Translations under genes and position numbers: made by a program
The notes under the pieces: model-generated
Database searches by the model: none
The model's input: the letters and a program-made list of their open reading frames with translations, nothing else
What the model was told of the DNA's origin: nothing
Source: Lapillicoccus jejuensis
Lineage (GTDB): Bacteria > Actinomycetota > Actinomycetes > Actinomycetales > Dermatophilaceae
DNA length: 64,000 bases
Direction: 5' to 3'
Assembly: GCF_006715055.1 (NCBI RefSeq)
Contig: NZ_VFMN01000001.1
Location: 1,302,001-1,366,000 of the forward strand
Shown here: positions 41,925-49,467 of the stretch, one piece after another
How the letters are laid out: each line of letters begins with the position of its first letter
How positions within the stretch are numbered: position 1 is the first letter of the stretch

Positions 41925-42583
41925 CCACCACCGCCACCCCTGCTCTCGCGCCGCGCACCGGCGCCGAGGTCCTCGACGTCGCCCCGGTCGTCCCGGTCGT
42001 CGTCGTCGAGGAGGTCGCGCAGGCGGTGCCGCTCGCGCAGGCGCTGCTGCGCGGCGGGATCGGCGTCATCGAGATCACCCTGCGCTCCGCCGCCGGGCTC
42101 GAGGCCATCCGCGCCGTCGCCGCCGAGGTGCCGGGGATGGTCGTCGGCGCCGGCACCGTCGTGACCCCGGAGCAGGCGCTCGCGGTCACCGCGGCCGGGG
42201 CGTCGTTCGTCGTCACCCCGGGGTCGCCGCCGCGGCTCGTCGACGCCGTCCTCGACCTCGGCATCCCGGCGCTGTGCGGGACGGGCACGCTCACCGAGAT
42301 GCTCACCCTCGCCGAGCGCGGCCTCACGGCGATGAAGTTCTTCCCCGCCGAGGTTAGTGGCGGGGCGCCGTACCTCTCGGCCGTCCACGGGCCGTGCCCG
42401 CAGCTGCGGTTCTGCCCGACCGGCGGGATCTCACCGGCCAACGCGGCGTCGTACCTCGCGCTGCCGAACGTCGGCTGCGTCGGCGGCTCCTGGCTGACGC
42501 CCAAGGACGCCGTCGCCGCGGGCGACTGGGCGCGGGTCGAGGCGCTCGCCGCCGCGGCCGCGGGGCTCCGTACGGCGTCCTGA
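41921..42583 (+). CDS. eda: KDPG aldolase
   Basis: A 220-residue class I aldolase that splits 2-keto-3-deoxy-6-phosphogluconate into pyruvate and glyceraldehyde 3-phosphate. The catalytic Glu51 is in GVIEITLRS, and the Schiff-base Lys139 is in LTAMKFFPAEVSGG. GAGTVVTPEQA and CPTGGISPANAASYLALPNV are typical phosphate and substrate loops. The ATGA overlap with edd shows one message for both enzymes of the pathway. A 44-nt hairpin follows 16 bp after the stop. Confidence 0.95.
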   Translation: MTTTATPALAPRTGAEVLDVAPVVPVVVVEEVAQAVPLAQALLRGGIGVIEITLRSAAGLEAIRAVAAEVPGMVVGAGTVVTPEQALAVTAAGASFVVTPGSPPRLVDAVLDLGIPALCGTGTLTEMLTLAERGLTAMKFFPAEVSGGAPYLSAVHGPCPQLRFCPTGGISPANAASYLALPNVGCVGGSWLTPKDAVAAGDWARVEALAAAAAGLRTAS

Positions 42584-42599
42584 CCCCCACCTGCTCGCT

Positions 42600-42643
42600 G
42601 CGTCCGAGAGGTCGGCTGCTCGGGGGCCCGACCTCTCGGACGC
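42600..42643. terminator. 44-nt palindromic repeat (copy 1) after eda
   Basis: Perfect 16-bp arms, GCGTCCGAGAGGTCGG and its complement, around a 12-nt loop. It lies between convergent eda and DinB-like genes. The same 44-nt design recurs at 47814, 61020 and 61084. Confidence 0.85.
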
Positions 42644-42652
42644 TGCGCTTCC

Positions 42653-43207
42653 TCAGGGGCGGTCGAGGTCGTGCACGTGGTGGTAGAGGTCGTGCAGGAA
42701 GTACCGCGCGAACGACTCGACGGTGAACGACGCCCCGTCGCTGCGCCGGCCGGTGCGCCGCCACTGGCCGTCGGCGACCGCCCCGAACGCGTCCGCCGCC
42801 TCGTGCGCGGCGTCCTCGCACTCGGCGGCGACGAGGAGCGGGTCCTGCTCGGCGTAGCGGTCGGCGAGCGCCGTCGCGTCCTGGTCCCAGTTGTCGAAGA
42901 GCGGGTCGTCCTCGTCGAGCATGAGGTGCAGCCGGCGGGTGAAGAGCCGGCAGACGTCGCGCACGTGGCAGCCGTACTCCAGCGGCGACCACACCCGCGG
43001 TGCCGGCCGCAGCGTCGCGCCCTCGCGGCGCAGCGCGTCGGGGAAGCGCGACATCGCGTCGCGCACGAGCGCCGGGACGGCCGCGGGCTGGACGGTCGCG
43101 GCGTCGTACCCGCACTCGGGGCAGGGACGCTCGAGCGTCCAGGTCCAGTCCTTGGTGTCGGGCTCGGGCTGGAGGGTCGGCTCGGGCTGCTCGGCCTGCG
43201 TGGACAC
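42653..43207 (-). CDS. DinB-like protein with N-terminal CxxC (paralogue)
   Basis: A 184-residue protein similar in layout to the DinB-like protein at 37146. A CPECGYDAATV element near residue 29-39 corresponds to CSGCGLDYASV there. Candidate metal-ligand histidines are in SPLEYGCHVRDVCRLF and FLHDLYHHVHDLD. The N-terminus is Glu/Pro-rich. A thiol-dependent transferase role is possible by family, but the substrate is unknown. TAGCCT six bases before GTG 43207 suggests a leaderless start. It is divergent from the lipid kinase gene. Confidence 0.8.
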   Translation of the reverse strand: MSTQAEQPEPTLQPEPDTKDWTWTLERPCPECGYDAATVQPAAVPALVRDAMSRFPDALRREGATLRPAPRVWSPLEYGCHVRDVCRLFTRRLHLMLDEDDPLFDNWDQDATALADRYAEQDPLLVAAECEDAAHEAADAFGAVADGQWRRTGRRSDGASFTVESFARYFLHDLYHHVHDLDRP

Positions 43208-43213
43208 GAGCGC

Positions 43214-43219
43214 AGGCTA
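43214..43219 (-). promoter_or_regulatory. Candidate leaderless -10 element of the second DinB-like gene
   Basis: Minus-strand TAGCCT, six bases before GTG 43207. Confidence 0.5.
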
Positions 43220-43258
43220 GCGGGCGGACGGGCGTTCAGGAGGGGCCCGCGGCTTCGG

Positions 43259-43264
43259 TAGGTT
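43259..43264 (+). promoter_or_regulatory. Candidate leaderless -10 element of the lipid kinase gene
   Basis: TAGGTT, seven bases, then GTG 43272. Confidence 0.5.
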
Positions 43265-43271
43265 CGGCTCC

Positions 43272-44372
43272 GTGTCGCAGGTCGCGTGGGTGTGGGTCGC
43301 GGTGGCGGTGGTCGCCGTCGCGGTCGTCGCCGCCGTCGTCGTCGCGAGCCGCCGCGGGCAGGGTCTTCCGACGCGGCCGGGTCGCCGACCGCGGCCGCAC
43401 CGCAACGAGTTCCGCCCCGAGGGCGTGAGCGAGCCGCCGGCGCCGCCCAAGCGCGCCGCGGTCGTCGTCAACCCGACGAAGTTCACCGACCTCGAGGCCG
43501 TGCGGATGCGGGTCACCGCGGTCATGCAGGCCGAGGGGCTGGCCGAGCCGCTCTGGCTCGAGACGACCGTCGAGGACCCCGGCACGGGTCAGGCCCGCGC
43601 GGCGCTCGCGCAGGACGCCGTCCTCGTCTGCGCGCTCGGGGGCGACGGCACCGTCCGCGCCGTCGCGCAGGGCCTCGTCGGCAGCGAGGTCCCGATGGGG
43701 CTGCTGCCCGGCGGCACCGGCAACCTGCTCGCCCGCAACCTCGACCTGCCCGTCGACTCGATCGAGCGCGCCCTCGCCGTCGCGCTCACCGGCCAGAACC
43801 AGCGCATCGACGTCGGCCGGCTGTCCGTACGGCGTCCCGGCGGCGGCGAGCCGGAGGAGCACGCCTTCCTCGTCATGGCCGGGCTCGGCCTCGACGCCAA
43901 GGTCATGGCCGACACCCCCGAGGCGCTCAAGGCGCGGGTCGGCGGGGCGGCGTACTACGTCACCGGCGCCCGCAACCTCGTCGGGCGGACGTTCAAGGCC
44001 AAGCTGCGCCTCGACGGGATGGCGACCGCGATGACCCGTCGCGCCCGGACCGTCGTCATCGGCAACGTCGGCCGGCTGCTCGGCGGGCTCGCGCTCATGC
44101 CCGACGCCAAGGTCGACGACGGGCGGCTGGACATCGTCGTCATCTCCCCGCGCGGGCCGATCGGGTGGACCGCGGTCGCGACGCACCTGGCCACCCGCAG
44201 CCGGCGCGGCCACCCGCTCGTCGACCACCACTCGGCCGCCGAGGTCGAGGTCGAGCTCGACGGCGGACCGCAGGAGGTCCAGGTCGACGGCGACACGATC
44301 GGCCCGGCGCGGTCGGTCACGGCGCGGGTCGACCACCTGGCGCTCGTCGTGCGGGTGCCGTACAAGGCCTGA
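43272..44372 (+). CDS. Diacylglycerol/sphingosine kinase-like lipid kinase
   Basis: A 366-residue protein with one N-terminal membrane helix (VAWVWVAVAVVAVAVVAAVVVAS) and a cytoplasmic kinase domain of the DAGK/YegS family. The nucleotide loop is VCALGGDGTVRAVAQGLVG, followed by MGLLPGGTGNLLARNLDLP, both diagnostic. KRAAVVVNPTKF opens the domain. EVELDGGPQEVQVDGDTIGP near the end is the typical second-domain Asp-rich turn. It phosphorylates a membrane lipid, probably diacylglycerol or a related polyprenol. The tether to the membrane is a modest variation. Confidence 0.9.
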   Translation: MSQVAWVWVAVAVVAVAVVAAVVVASRRGQGLPTRPGRRPRPHRNEFRPEGVSEPPAPPKRAAVVVNPTKFTDLEAVRMRVTAVMQAEGLAEPLWLETTVEDPGTGQARAALAQDAVLVCALGGDGTVRAVAQGLVGSEVPMGLLPGGTGNLLARNLDLPVDSIERALAVALTGQNQRIDVGRLSVRRPGGGEPEEHAFLVMAGLGLDAKVMADTPEALKARVGGAAYYVTGARNLVGRTFKAKLRLDGMATAMTRRARTVVIGNVGRLLGGLALMPDAKVDDGRLDIVVISPRGPIGWTAVATHLATRSRRGHPLVDHHSAAEVEVELDGGPQEVQVDGDTIGPARSVTARVDHLALVVRVPYKA

Positions 44373-44427
44373 CGGCACGAGGGCTCACGACCCGGGACTC
44401 AGGACACGCAGCTCACGGCGGGCAGGG

Positions 44428-44460
44428 CAGAGGCGGCCCGCTGGGGATGAGCCGCCTCTG
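44428..44460. terminator. Terminator hairpin after lipid kinase
   Basis: Perfect 10-bp arms CAGAGGCGGC (44428-44437) and GCCGCCTCTG (44451-44460), about 55 bp after the kinase stop. Confidence 0.6.
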
Positions 44461-44521
44461 CGACGGGAAGGGGGCGCGCCCACACTCGTGGGGGACAAGC
44501 CTGGGTTCCTCTCCCTCCCGC
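44428..44521 (-). ncRNA. Possible small RNA between lipid kinase and pheA
   Basis: The 230-bp gap between two convergent genes is more structured than needed. On the minus strand TAAGGT (44533-44528) could be a -10. Downstream are a CCCAC-GAGT-GTGGG hairpin, two C-rich stretches and the strong CAGAGGCGGC hairpin as an end. No open frame or family match was recognised. I regard this as a weak candidate. Confidence 0.2.
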
Positions 44522-44566
44522 GCGAGCACCTTAGCCCGATAAGCGGCAAAAAGGAACACGAATGCG

Positions 44567-44592
44567 CGCGCCGCCGTGGGCCGGGCGGCGCG
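44567..44592. terminator. Terminator hairpin after pheA
   Basis: Nine-bp arms CGCGCCGCC and GGCGGCGCG with an 8-nt loop, about 11 bp beyond the pheA stop on the minus strand. Confidence 0.6.
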
Positions 44593-44602
44593 ACCGCGCA
44601 CC

Positions 44603-45592
44603 TCAGCGGGTGGCGCTCGAGCGCAGCGCGGCGAGCCAGTCCCGGGCGGCGACGAAGTCCGCCTCGGCGGTCCCGGCGCGGGGCGGGGTCGGGACGCCGT
44701 CCGCGGCCGGGTAGGAGCCGAGCCAGCGCACCTGCGCGCAGACCCGGCGCAGCCCCATGAGCGTCTCGCCGACGCGCTCGTCGGTGACGTGGCCCTCGAA
44801 GTCGATGGTGAAGCAGTACGAGCCCATCGCCGCGCCGGTCGGGCGCGACTCGAGCCGGGTCATGTTGACCCCGCGGGTCGCGAACTGCTCGAGCAGCTCG
44901 AGCAGCCCACCGGGGTGGTCGTCGCGCTGGAAGAGCACGACGCTCGTCTTGTCCGACCCCGTGGGCGCGGGGGTGCGCCCGGGGCGGGACACGAGCACGA
45001 ACCGGGTCACGGCGCCCCGGTTGTCGCCGATGTCGTCGGCGAGGACGCTCAGCCCGTGGCGGGTCGCCGCGCCGGCCGCGCTGACGCTGGCGTCGTACGG
45101 CGCCGCGTCGGCCGCCGGCCCCCGGCCCCCACCGAGACCCGCGGCCGCCGCCGCGGTCGACAGGGTGGGCACGTACGTCGCCCCCGGCAGGTGCGCGTCC
45201 ATCCAGCCGCGGACCTGGGCCCAGGCGTGCGAGTGGGTGCCGACCGCGGTGACGTCGGCCAGCGTCGTCCCGGGCCGGGCGGCGAGGACGAAGGTCACCG
45301 GCACGAGGACCTCGCCGACGATGACGAGCTCGTCGCCGACCGACAGGGCGTCGAGGGTCGCGGTGACGCCGCCCTCGACGGAGTTCTCGATCGGCACCAT
45401 CGCCGCGTCGAGCTCGCCCGCCCGCAGGGCCGCGAGCGCGCCGACGACCGAGCTGCACGGGACCGGCACAGGGGTCGCGTCGCCGGCCTGCGCGCGGTGG
45501 TGGTCGGTCGCGAGCCAGCGCGTCAGGGCCATCTCGCAGAAGGTGCCCTCGGGCCCGAGGTAGCCGTAGCGGGGTGACGGTGCGGCGTCCAC
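44603..45592 (-). CDS. pheA: Prephenate dehydratase
   Basis: A 329-residue enzyme that turns prephenate into phenylpyruvate for phenylalanine synthesis. The catalytic domain opens YGYLGPEGTFCEMALTRW and contains VPIENSVEGGVTATLDAL and GAVTRFVLVSRPG, the T-R-F active-site motif. The C-terminal ACT domain (about 230-310: VVLFQRDDHPGGLLELLEQF, MTRLESRPTG) binds phenylalanine for feedback control. I start at GTG 45592 because TAGCGT lies seven bases before it; a GTG three codons upstream is the alternative. Confidence 0.95.
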   Translation of the reverse strand: MDAAPSPRYGYLGPEGTFCEMALTRWLATDHHRAQAGDATPVPVPCSSVVGALAALRAGELDAAMVPIENSVEGGVTATLDALSVGDELVIVGEVLVPVTFVLAARPGTTLADVTAVGTHSHAWAQVRGWMDAHLPGATYVPTLSTAAAAAGLGGGRGPAADAAPYDASVSAAGAATRHGLSVLADDIGDNRGAVTRFVLVSRPGRTPAPTGSDKTSVVLFQRDDHPGGLLELLEQFATRGVNMTRLESRPTGAAMGSYCFTIDFEGHVTDERVGETLMGLRRVCAQVRWLGSYPAADGVPTPPRAGTAEADFVAARDWLAALRSSATR

Positions 45593-45599
45593 GGCCCGC

Positions 45600-45605
45600 A
45601 CGCTA
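45600..45605 (-). promoter_or_regulatory. Candidate leaderless -10 element of pheA
   Basis: Minus-strand TAGCGT, seven bases before GTG 45592. Confidence 0.45.
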
Positions 45606-45659
45606 GTACGGCGTCCCGGGGCCGGGTGGGGTCGTCCGGGCGGCGGACGCCCGCCCGCA

Positions 45660-45703
45660 GCGTCCGCACCGCCGCGGCATCGGTGCCCCCTCGGTGCGGA
45701 CGC
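45660..45703. repeat. 44-nt palindrome with diverged arms, upstream of membrane protein
   Basis: Perfect 12-bp arms GCGTCCGCACCG (45660-45671) and CGGTGCGGACGC (45692-45703). The total length of 44 nt and the outer GCGTCCG/CGGACGC are the same as in the hairpin family at 42600, but the inner stem differs on both sides. It lies between divergent pheA and the membrane protein gene, not at gene ends. Confidence 0.65.
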
Positions 45704-45726
45704 CTCGGAGGGCGGTACCCGCCGCC

Positions 45727-45732
45727 TACGCT
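45727..45732 (+). promoter_or_regulatory. Candidate leaderless -10 element of the membrane protein gene
   Basis: TACGCT, six bases, then GTG 45739. Confidence 0.5.
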
Positions 45733-45738
45733 GACCCG

Positions 45739-47814
45739 GTGAGCCGGCGTCAGTGGGGGCAGGTGCTGGCGCTCGTCGTGGTGGTCGCCGCGCTCGTCGC
45801 GGGGCTCGCCGTGGGCGGGGGGCTGCGCTCGCGCGAGGCTGCCCCCCGACCGCTGCCGTCCGCTGCCGGGCCGGTCGTCCTCGTCGGCGTCCCCGGCCTG
45901 CAGCCGTCGGACGTCGACCCGACCCGCACGCCGACCCTGTGGGCGATGGTCCGCGACGGCGCCTCGGCCACCCTCAACGTCACGGCGGTGCACCCCGTCA
46001 CCTGCCCCGTCGATGGCTGGCTCACCGTGTCCGCCGGCGGGCGCGCGGGCGCCGCCGACGGCGCGGGGTGCCCCGCGCCGCAGGTGAGCGGCGGGTCGGT
46101 GACCGGCTGGACGTCGTACGCCGACGCCGCCCGTGCCCGCCCGTACGACGCCGTCCCCGGCCTGCTCGGCACCACCCTCGCCTCCGCCGGCCGCTGCGTC
46201 TCGGCGATCGGTCCGGGCGCGGGGGTGGGCGCGGCGGACGAGCAGGGGCGGGTGGCGTCGTACCGAGACGGGGTCGACGGCGCGCCACCGCGCTGCCCCG
46301 TGGGGCTCGTCGACGGCGGGACGGTGACCGGGAGCGGGTCGGCGCGGATCGCCGCGGCGGCCGCCGCCGACGCGGTCGTCGCGCGGGTGCGCTCGTCCGC
46401 ACCCGACGCCGACGTGCTCGTCGCCGGGCTCGCCGACGACGGGCGGGCGGGGATGCGGCTCGTCGTCCTCGCCGGGGCGGGCGTCGAGCCGGGCTACCTG
46501 GTCTCCCCCTCGACGCACCAGGCGAGGATCACCCAGCTGCCCGACCTCACGGCGACCCTGCTCGCGCGGACCGGGGTGGCCGTCCCGCGGGCCGTCGCGG
46601 GGTCGGCGCTCCAGCGGTCACCCGCAGCGAGCGGGACCGAGGCCGCCCGGGACCGGCTGCGCGCGCTCGTCGACGTCGAGCAGGCCTCGCGCTCGGTCAC
46701 CCCGGTCGTCGCCCCGCTCTTCACCATCTGGGGCTTCGTCGCCGCGGCCCTGCTGCTGCTCGTCGCGCTCGCGCGCCGGCGCGGCTGGCGGGCGCGGACC
46801 CGGCTGACGGACGTCGTACGGCGCGTCCTCGTCGTCCTCGCGGCGGTGCCCGCGGCGACGTACCTCGCCATGCTCCTGCCGTGGTGGCGGGCCGGGTCGC
46901 CGACCCTCGCGCTGCTCGGCGCGGTCGCGCTGTGGTCGCTGCTGGTCGGCGGCGCCGCGCTGGCCGGGTCGTGGCGGCGCTCGCCGACCGGGCCGCCGAC
47001 GGCGGTCGCCCTGGTCACGCTCGTCGTGCTCGTCGTCGACCTGCTCACCGGGTCGCGACTGCAGGTGGCCTCGCTGCTCGGGCTCAACCCGACCGTCGGC
47101 GGGCGCTTCTACGGGCTGGGCAACGTCGCCTTCGCGCTGCAGGCGGGGGCGTTCTTCGTCGTCGCGGGGACGCTCGTCGCGCGGCTCCCGCGGCGGCCGC
47201 GGGTCGCCGCCGCGCTCGTGACGCTGCTCGCGCTGGTCGTCCTCGTCGTCGACGCCGGGCCGACCTGGGGGGCCAAGGTCGGCGGGCCGCCGGCCTTCGC
47301 GCCGGGCGTCGCGCTGCTCGTGCTGCTGGTCCTCGGGGTGCGGGTGACCTGGCGGCGGCTGCTGCTCGTCGGGGGCGGGACGCTGCTGCTCGTCGTCGCC
47401 ATCGCGCTCGCCGACTGGGCGCGCGGGGCGGGTCGACGCTCGCACCTCGGCGACTACGTGCAGACGCTGCTCGACGGGGGCGGCGGCGACGTCGTCGTCC
47501 GCAAGCTCGAGCAGAACCTCGGCACGCTGACCGGGACGTCGGTCTTCGCCTACCTCATCCCGGTCGGGCTGGTCCTCGTGTGGTGGGGGCTGCTGGCGCC
47601 GGGGTCGTGGGTGGCGCGGCCGCTCGCGCCGCTGTTCCGGCGGGTGCCGGCCTGGCGGCCGGCGCTGCTCGCGCTGACCCTCACGGTGACGATAGGCCTG
47701 TTCGTCAACGACACCGGGGTGGCCATCCCGCCGGTGTCGTGGCTGCTCGTCGCACCCCTCGCCGCCGCCGCCGCGCTGCACGACCTCGCCCTGCGCGACC
47801 GCTCCCACCGTTAG
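45739..47814 (+). CDS. Large membrane protein with phosphatase-like external domain
   Basis: A 691-residue protein. A first helix (about 9-27) leads to an external domain of about 300 residues. Its layout (VVLVGVPGLQPSDVDPTRTPTLWAMVRDGASATLNV early, and ITQLPDLTATLLARTGVAVP late) recalls alkaline-phosphatase-superfamily proteins, though I cannot point to complete metal ligands. From about 330 there are roughly ten membrane helices, with GGRFYGLGNVAFALQAGAFFV and GPTWGAKVGGPPAFAPGV as striking conserved-looking loops. Function is unknown; a role with envelope polymers is possible. A 44-nt hairpin begins on its stop codon. Confidence 0.65.
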   Translation: MSRRQWGQVLALVVVVAALVAGLAVGGGLRSREAAPRPLPSAAGPVVLVGVPGLQPSDVDPTRTPTLWAMVRDGASATLNVTAVHPVTCPVDGWLTVSAGGRAGAADGAGCPAPQVSGGSVTGWTSYADAARARPYDAVPGLLGTTLASAGRCVSAIGPGAGVGAADEQGRVASYRDGVDGAPPRCPVGLVDGGTVTGSGSARIAAAAAADAVVARVRSSAPDADVLVAGLADDGRAGMRLVVLAGAGVEPGYLVSPSTHQARITQLPDLTATLLARTGVAVPRAVAGSALQRSPAASGTEAARDRLRALVDVEQASRSVTPVVAPLFTIWGFVAAALLLLVALARRRGWRARTRLTDVVRRVLVVLAAVPAATYLAMLLPWWRAGSPTLALLGAVALWSLLVGGAALAGSWRRSPTGPPTAVALVTLVVLVVDLLTGSRLQVASLLGLNPTVGGRFYGLGNVAFALQAGAFFVVAGTLVARLPRRPRVAAALVTLLALVVLVVDAGPTWGAKVGGPPAFAPGVALLVLLVLGVRVTWRRLLLVGGGTLLLVVAIALADWARGAGRRSHLGDYVQTLLDGGGGDVVVRKLEQNLGTLTGTSVFAYLIPVGLVLVWWGLLAPGSWVARPLAPLFRRVPAWRPALLALTLTVTIGLFVNDTGVAIPPVSWLLVAPLAAAAALHDLALRDRSHR

Positions 47815-47857
47815 CGTCCGAGAGGTTGGCGGCTGACGCCGCCGAGGTCTCGGACGC
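47814..47857. terminator. 44-nt palindromic repeat (copy 2)
   Basis: GCGTCCGAGA at the start pairs with TCTCGGACGC at the end, with a second inner stem GGCGGC/GCCGCC. It starts on the last base of the membrane-protein stop and separates it from a convergent glycosyltransferase gene. Confidence 0.75.
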
Positions 47858-47868
47858 AGCGATCTCCG

Positions 47869-48552
47869 TCAGCGGCGGCGGTGCAGCGCGAGCCACACGT
47901 CGCGGTACTGCGCCGCGCGGTGCAGCTGGCTGCGCAGGTCGCGGCCGGTGACCCGGTGGTGCAGGTCGCACGGGACCTCGACGACGGTCAGCCCGGCAGC
48001 GAGCACGTCGAGGGTGAGCCCGACCTCGACGCCCCACCCGCGGGCGAGCGGCTGCGCGACGTCGTACGCCGCCCGGCTCAGGCACCGCATCCCCGACAGG
48101 GGCTGGGCGGGCGCCCACCCGGCGCGCTCCGTGATCCCGTCGCGGGCGAGCCGGACGACGAACCCGTGCCCGCCGCCGGACTCCCGCTGCGGCGGCAGCG
48201 TCGCGATGCTCATGTCCGCCTCGCCCGACGCGACCGGCCCGACGAGCACCCCGAGCGCGGCGGCCGACGCCTCGAGGTCGGCGTCGACGAAGAGCAGCAG
48301 GTGGTCGGGCCCGACGAGCTCGGCGGCGGCGTCGGCGCCGGTCGTCATCGCGGCCGCCTTGCCGCGGTTGCGGGCATGACGCCGTACGGCGACCCCCCGG
48401 TACCGGGCCACGGTGGAGGTCCCGTCGGACGAGCCGTCGTCGACGACGACGACCCGGTTGACGACGTCGAGCCCGGCGAGGGCGTCGAGCGTCGAGCCGA
48501 GGCGGGCCTGCTCGTCCTTGGCCGGGACGACGGCGACGACGGGCGCGCTCAC
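47869..48552 (-). CDS. Family 2 glycosyltransferase
   Basis: A 227-residue GT-A transferase: VVAVVPAKDEQARLGSTLDAL at the start, then RVVVVDDGSSDGTSTVAR, HARNRGKAAAMTTGADAA and the metal motif LLFVDADLEASAAAL. The second half contains PLSGMRCLSRAAYDVAQPLARGWGVEVGLTLDVLAAGLTVVEVPCDLHHR, typical of glucosyl-3-phosphoglycerate and dolichyl-phosphate type transferases. The donor and acceptor are not evident. GTG 48552 gives the natural start. It is encoded downstream of the DUF5926-like gene, 13 bp away, on the same strand. Confidence 0.85.
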   Translation of the reverse strand: MSAPVVAVVPAKDEQARLGSTLDALAGLDVVNRVVVVDDGSSDGTSTVARYRGVAVRRHARNRGKAAAMTTGADAAAELVGPDHLLLFVDADLEASAAALGVLVGPVASGEADMSIATLPPQRESGGGHGFVVRLARDGITERAGWAPAQPLSGMRCLSRAAYDVAQPLARGWGVEVGLTLDVLAAGLTVVEVPCDLHHRVTGRDLRSQLHRAAQYRDVWLALHRRR

Positions 48553-48565
48553 GGGTGGTTCGGGC

Positions 48566-49453
48566 TCAGCGCAGGGTGACCTGGCGGCTGCGCAGGCCGG
48601 CGCGGGCGCGGCGGGCGGCCTCGTCGAGCGACCCGGTGTCGGCCAGCGCCTCGTCGAGCCGCTTCTCCAGCGCGACGATCGGGTCGGAGAAGCTCGCCGG
48701 GTCGGCGTCGACGTCGACCTCCCACACCGGCACGAGCAGGCCGCAGGCACGGAACGCGCCGAGCAGCCGCGAGTCCGGCACGAGGCGCTGGGTGTCGGCG
48801 GCGATGAGCCGCGCGAGCGCGTCGGTCGCGGTGTCCTCGTCGTGCGGCAGGACCCAGCGGAGGTAGTGCCGGCCGGTGATCTCGCACCAGTAGGCGGAGG
48901 TCACGCCCTCGACGCGGACGGTCGGGATCGAGGACTCGTTGGCGCGCTCGAGCGAGGCGCGGCCCTCGTCGTCGAGCTCGGCGTCGCCGACCCAGAAGTC
49001 GAAGCCGTCCTCGACGGTGACCCGGAAGTCGCGGCCGGCGTCGACGACGTCCTGCAGGCGCGGGCTGTCGGCGGTCGGGGTCGGCACGCTCGTCACCGGC
49101 GTCCCCTCCTCCGCCTCGAGCGCGAGGAGCAGCGCGGCGGCGAGGTCGCGGCTCGCGTCACCGCTGGACGCGCCGGACTGGGTGGCGACGAGGACGTCGC
49201 CACCGGTGCGGTGCAGCGCCGGCCACGCGAGCGGCAGGACGGTGCAGACCGTCGCCTCGCCGGCGGCGCCCTCGGGCAGCGCGTCGCCGACGAGCCCGAC
49301 CGTCGCGGTCGCGGCGGGGACGATCTCGCGGATCGCCACCCACTCGGTCTCGCTGGGGAGCCCCTCGAAGGGACGGGCGACGTACGGCGCCGCCGCCGGC
49401 CCGCTCGTGGCGCGCTCGCGCCGACCACCGTGTCGCTTGCTCGCCTTGCCCAT
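48566..49453 (-). CDS. DUF5926-like conserved actinobacterial protein
   Basis: A 295-residue protein of an actinobacteria-restricted family. The start MGKASKRHGGRRERA is basic, then VARPFEGLPSETEWVAIREIVPAATATV is the best-known conserved block. DFWVGDAELDDEGRASLERANESSIPT and CEITGRHYLRWVLPHDEDTATDALARL follow. Relatives often carry a SEC-C zinc motif at the N-terminus, which is absent here. No function is established. TAGGGT lies eight bases before ATG 49453. It probably shares a message with the glycosyltransferase. Confidence 0.75.
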   Translation of the reverse strand: MGKASKRHGGRRERATSGPAAAPYVARPFEGLPSETEWVAIREIVPAATATVGLVGDALPEGAAGEATVCTVLPLAWPALHRTGGDVLVATQSGASSGDASRDLAAALLLALEAEEGTPVTSVPTPTADSPRLQDVVDAGRDFRVTVEDGFDFWVGDAELDDEGRASLERANESSIPTVRVEGVTSAYWCEITGRHYLRWVLPHDEDTATDALARLIAADTQRLVPDSRLLGAFRACGLLVPVWEVDVDADPASFSDPIVALEKRLDEALADTGSLDEAARRARAGLRSRQVTLR

Positions 49454-49461
49454 GGCGGGCA

Positions 49462-49467
49462 ACCCTA
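49462..49467 (-). promoter_or_regulatory. Candidate leaderless -10 element of the DUF5926-like gene
   Basis: Minus-strand TAGGGT, eight bases before ATG 49453. Confidence 0.45.
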
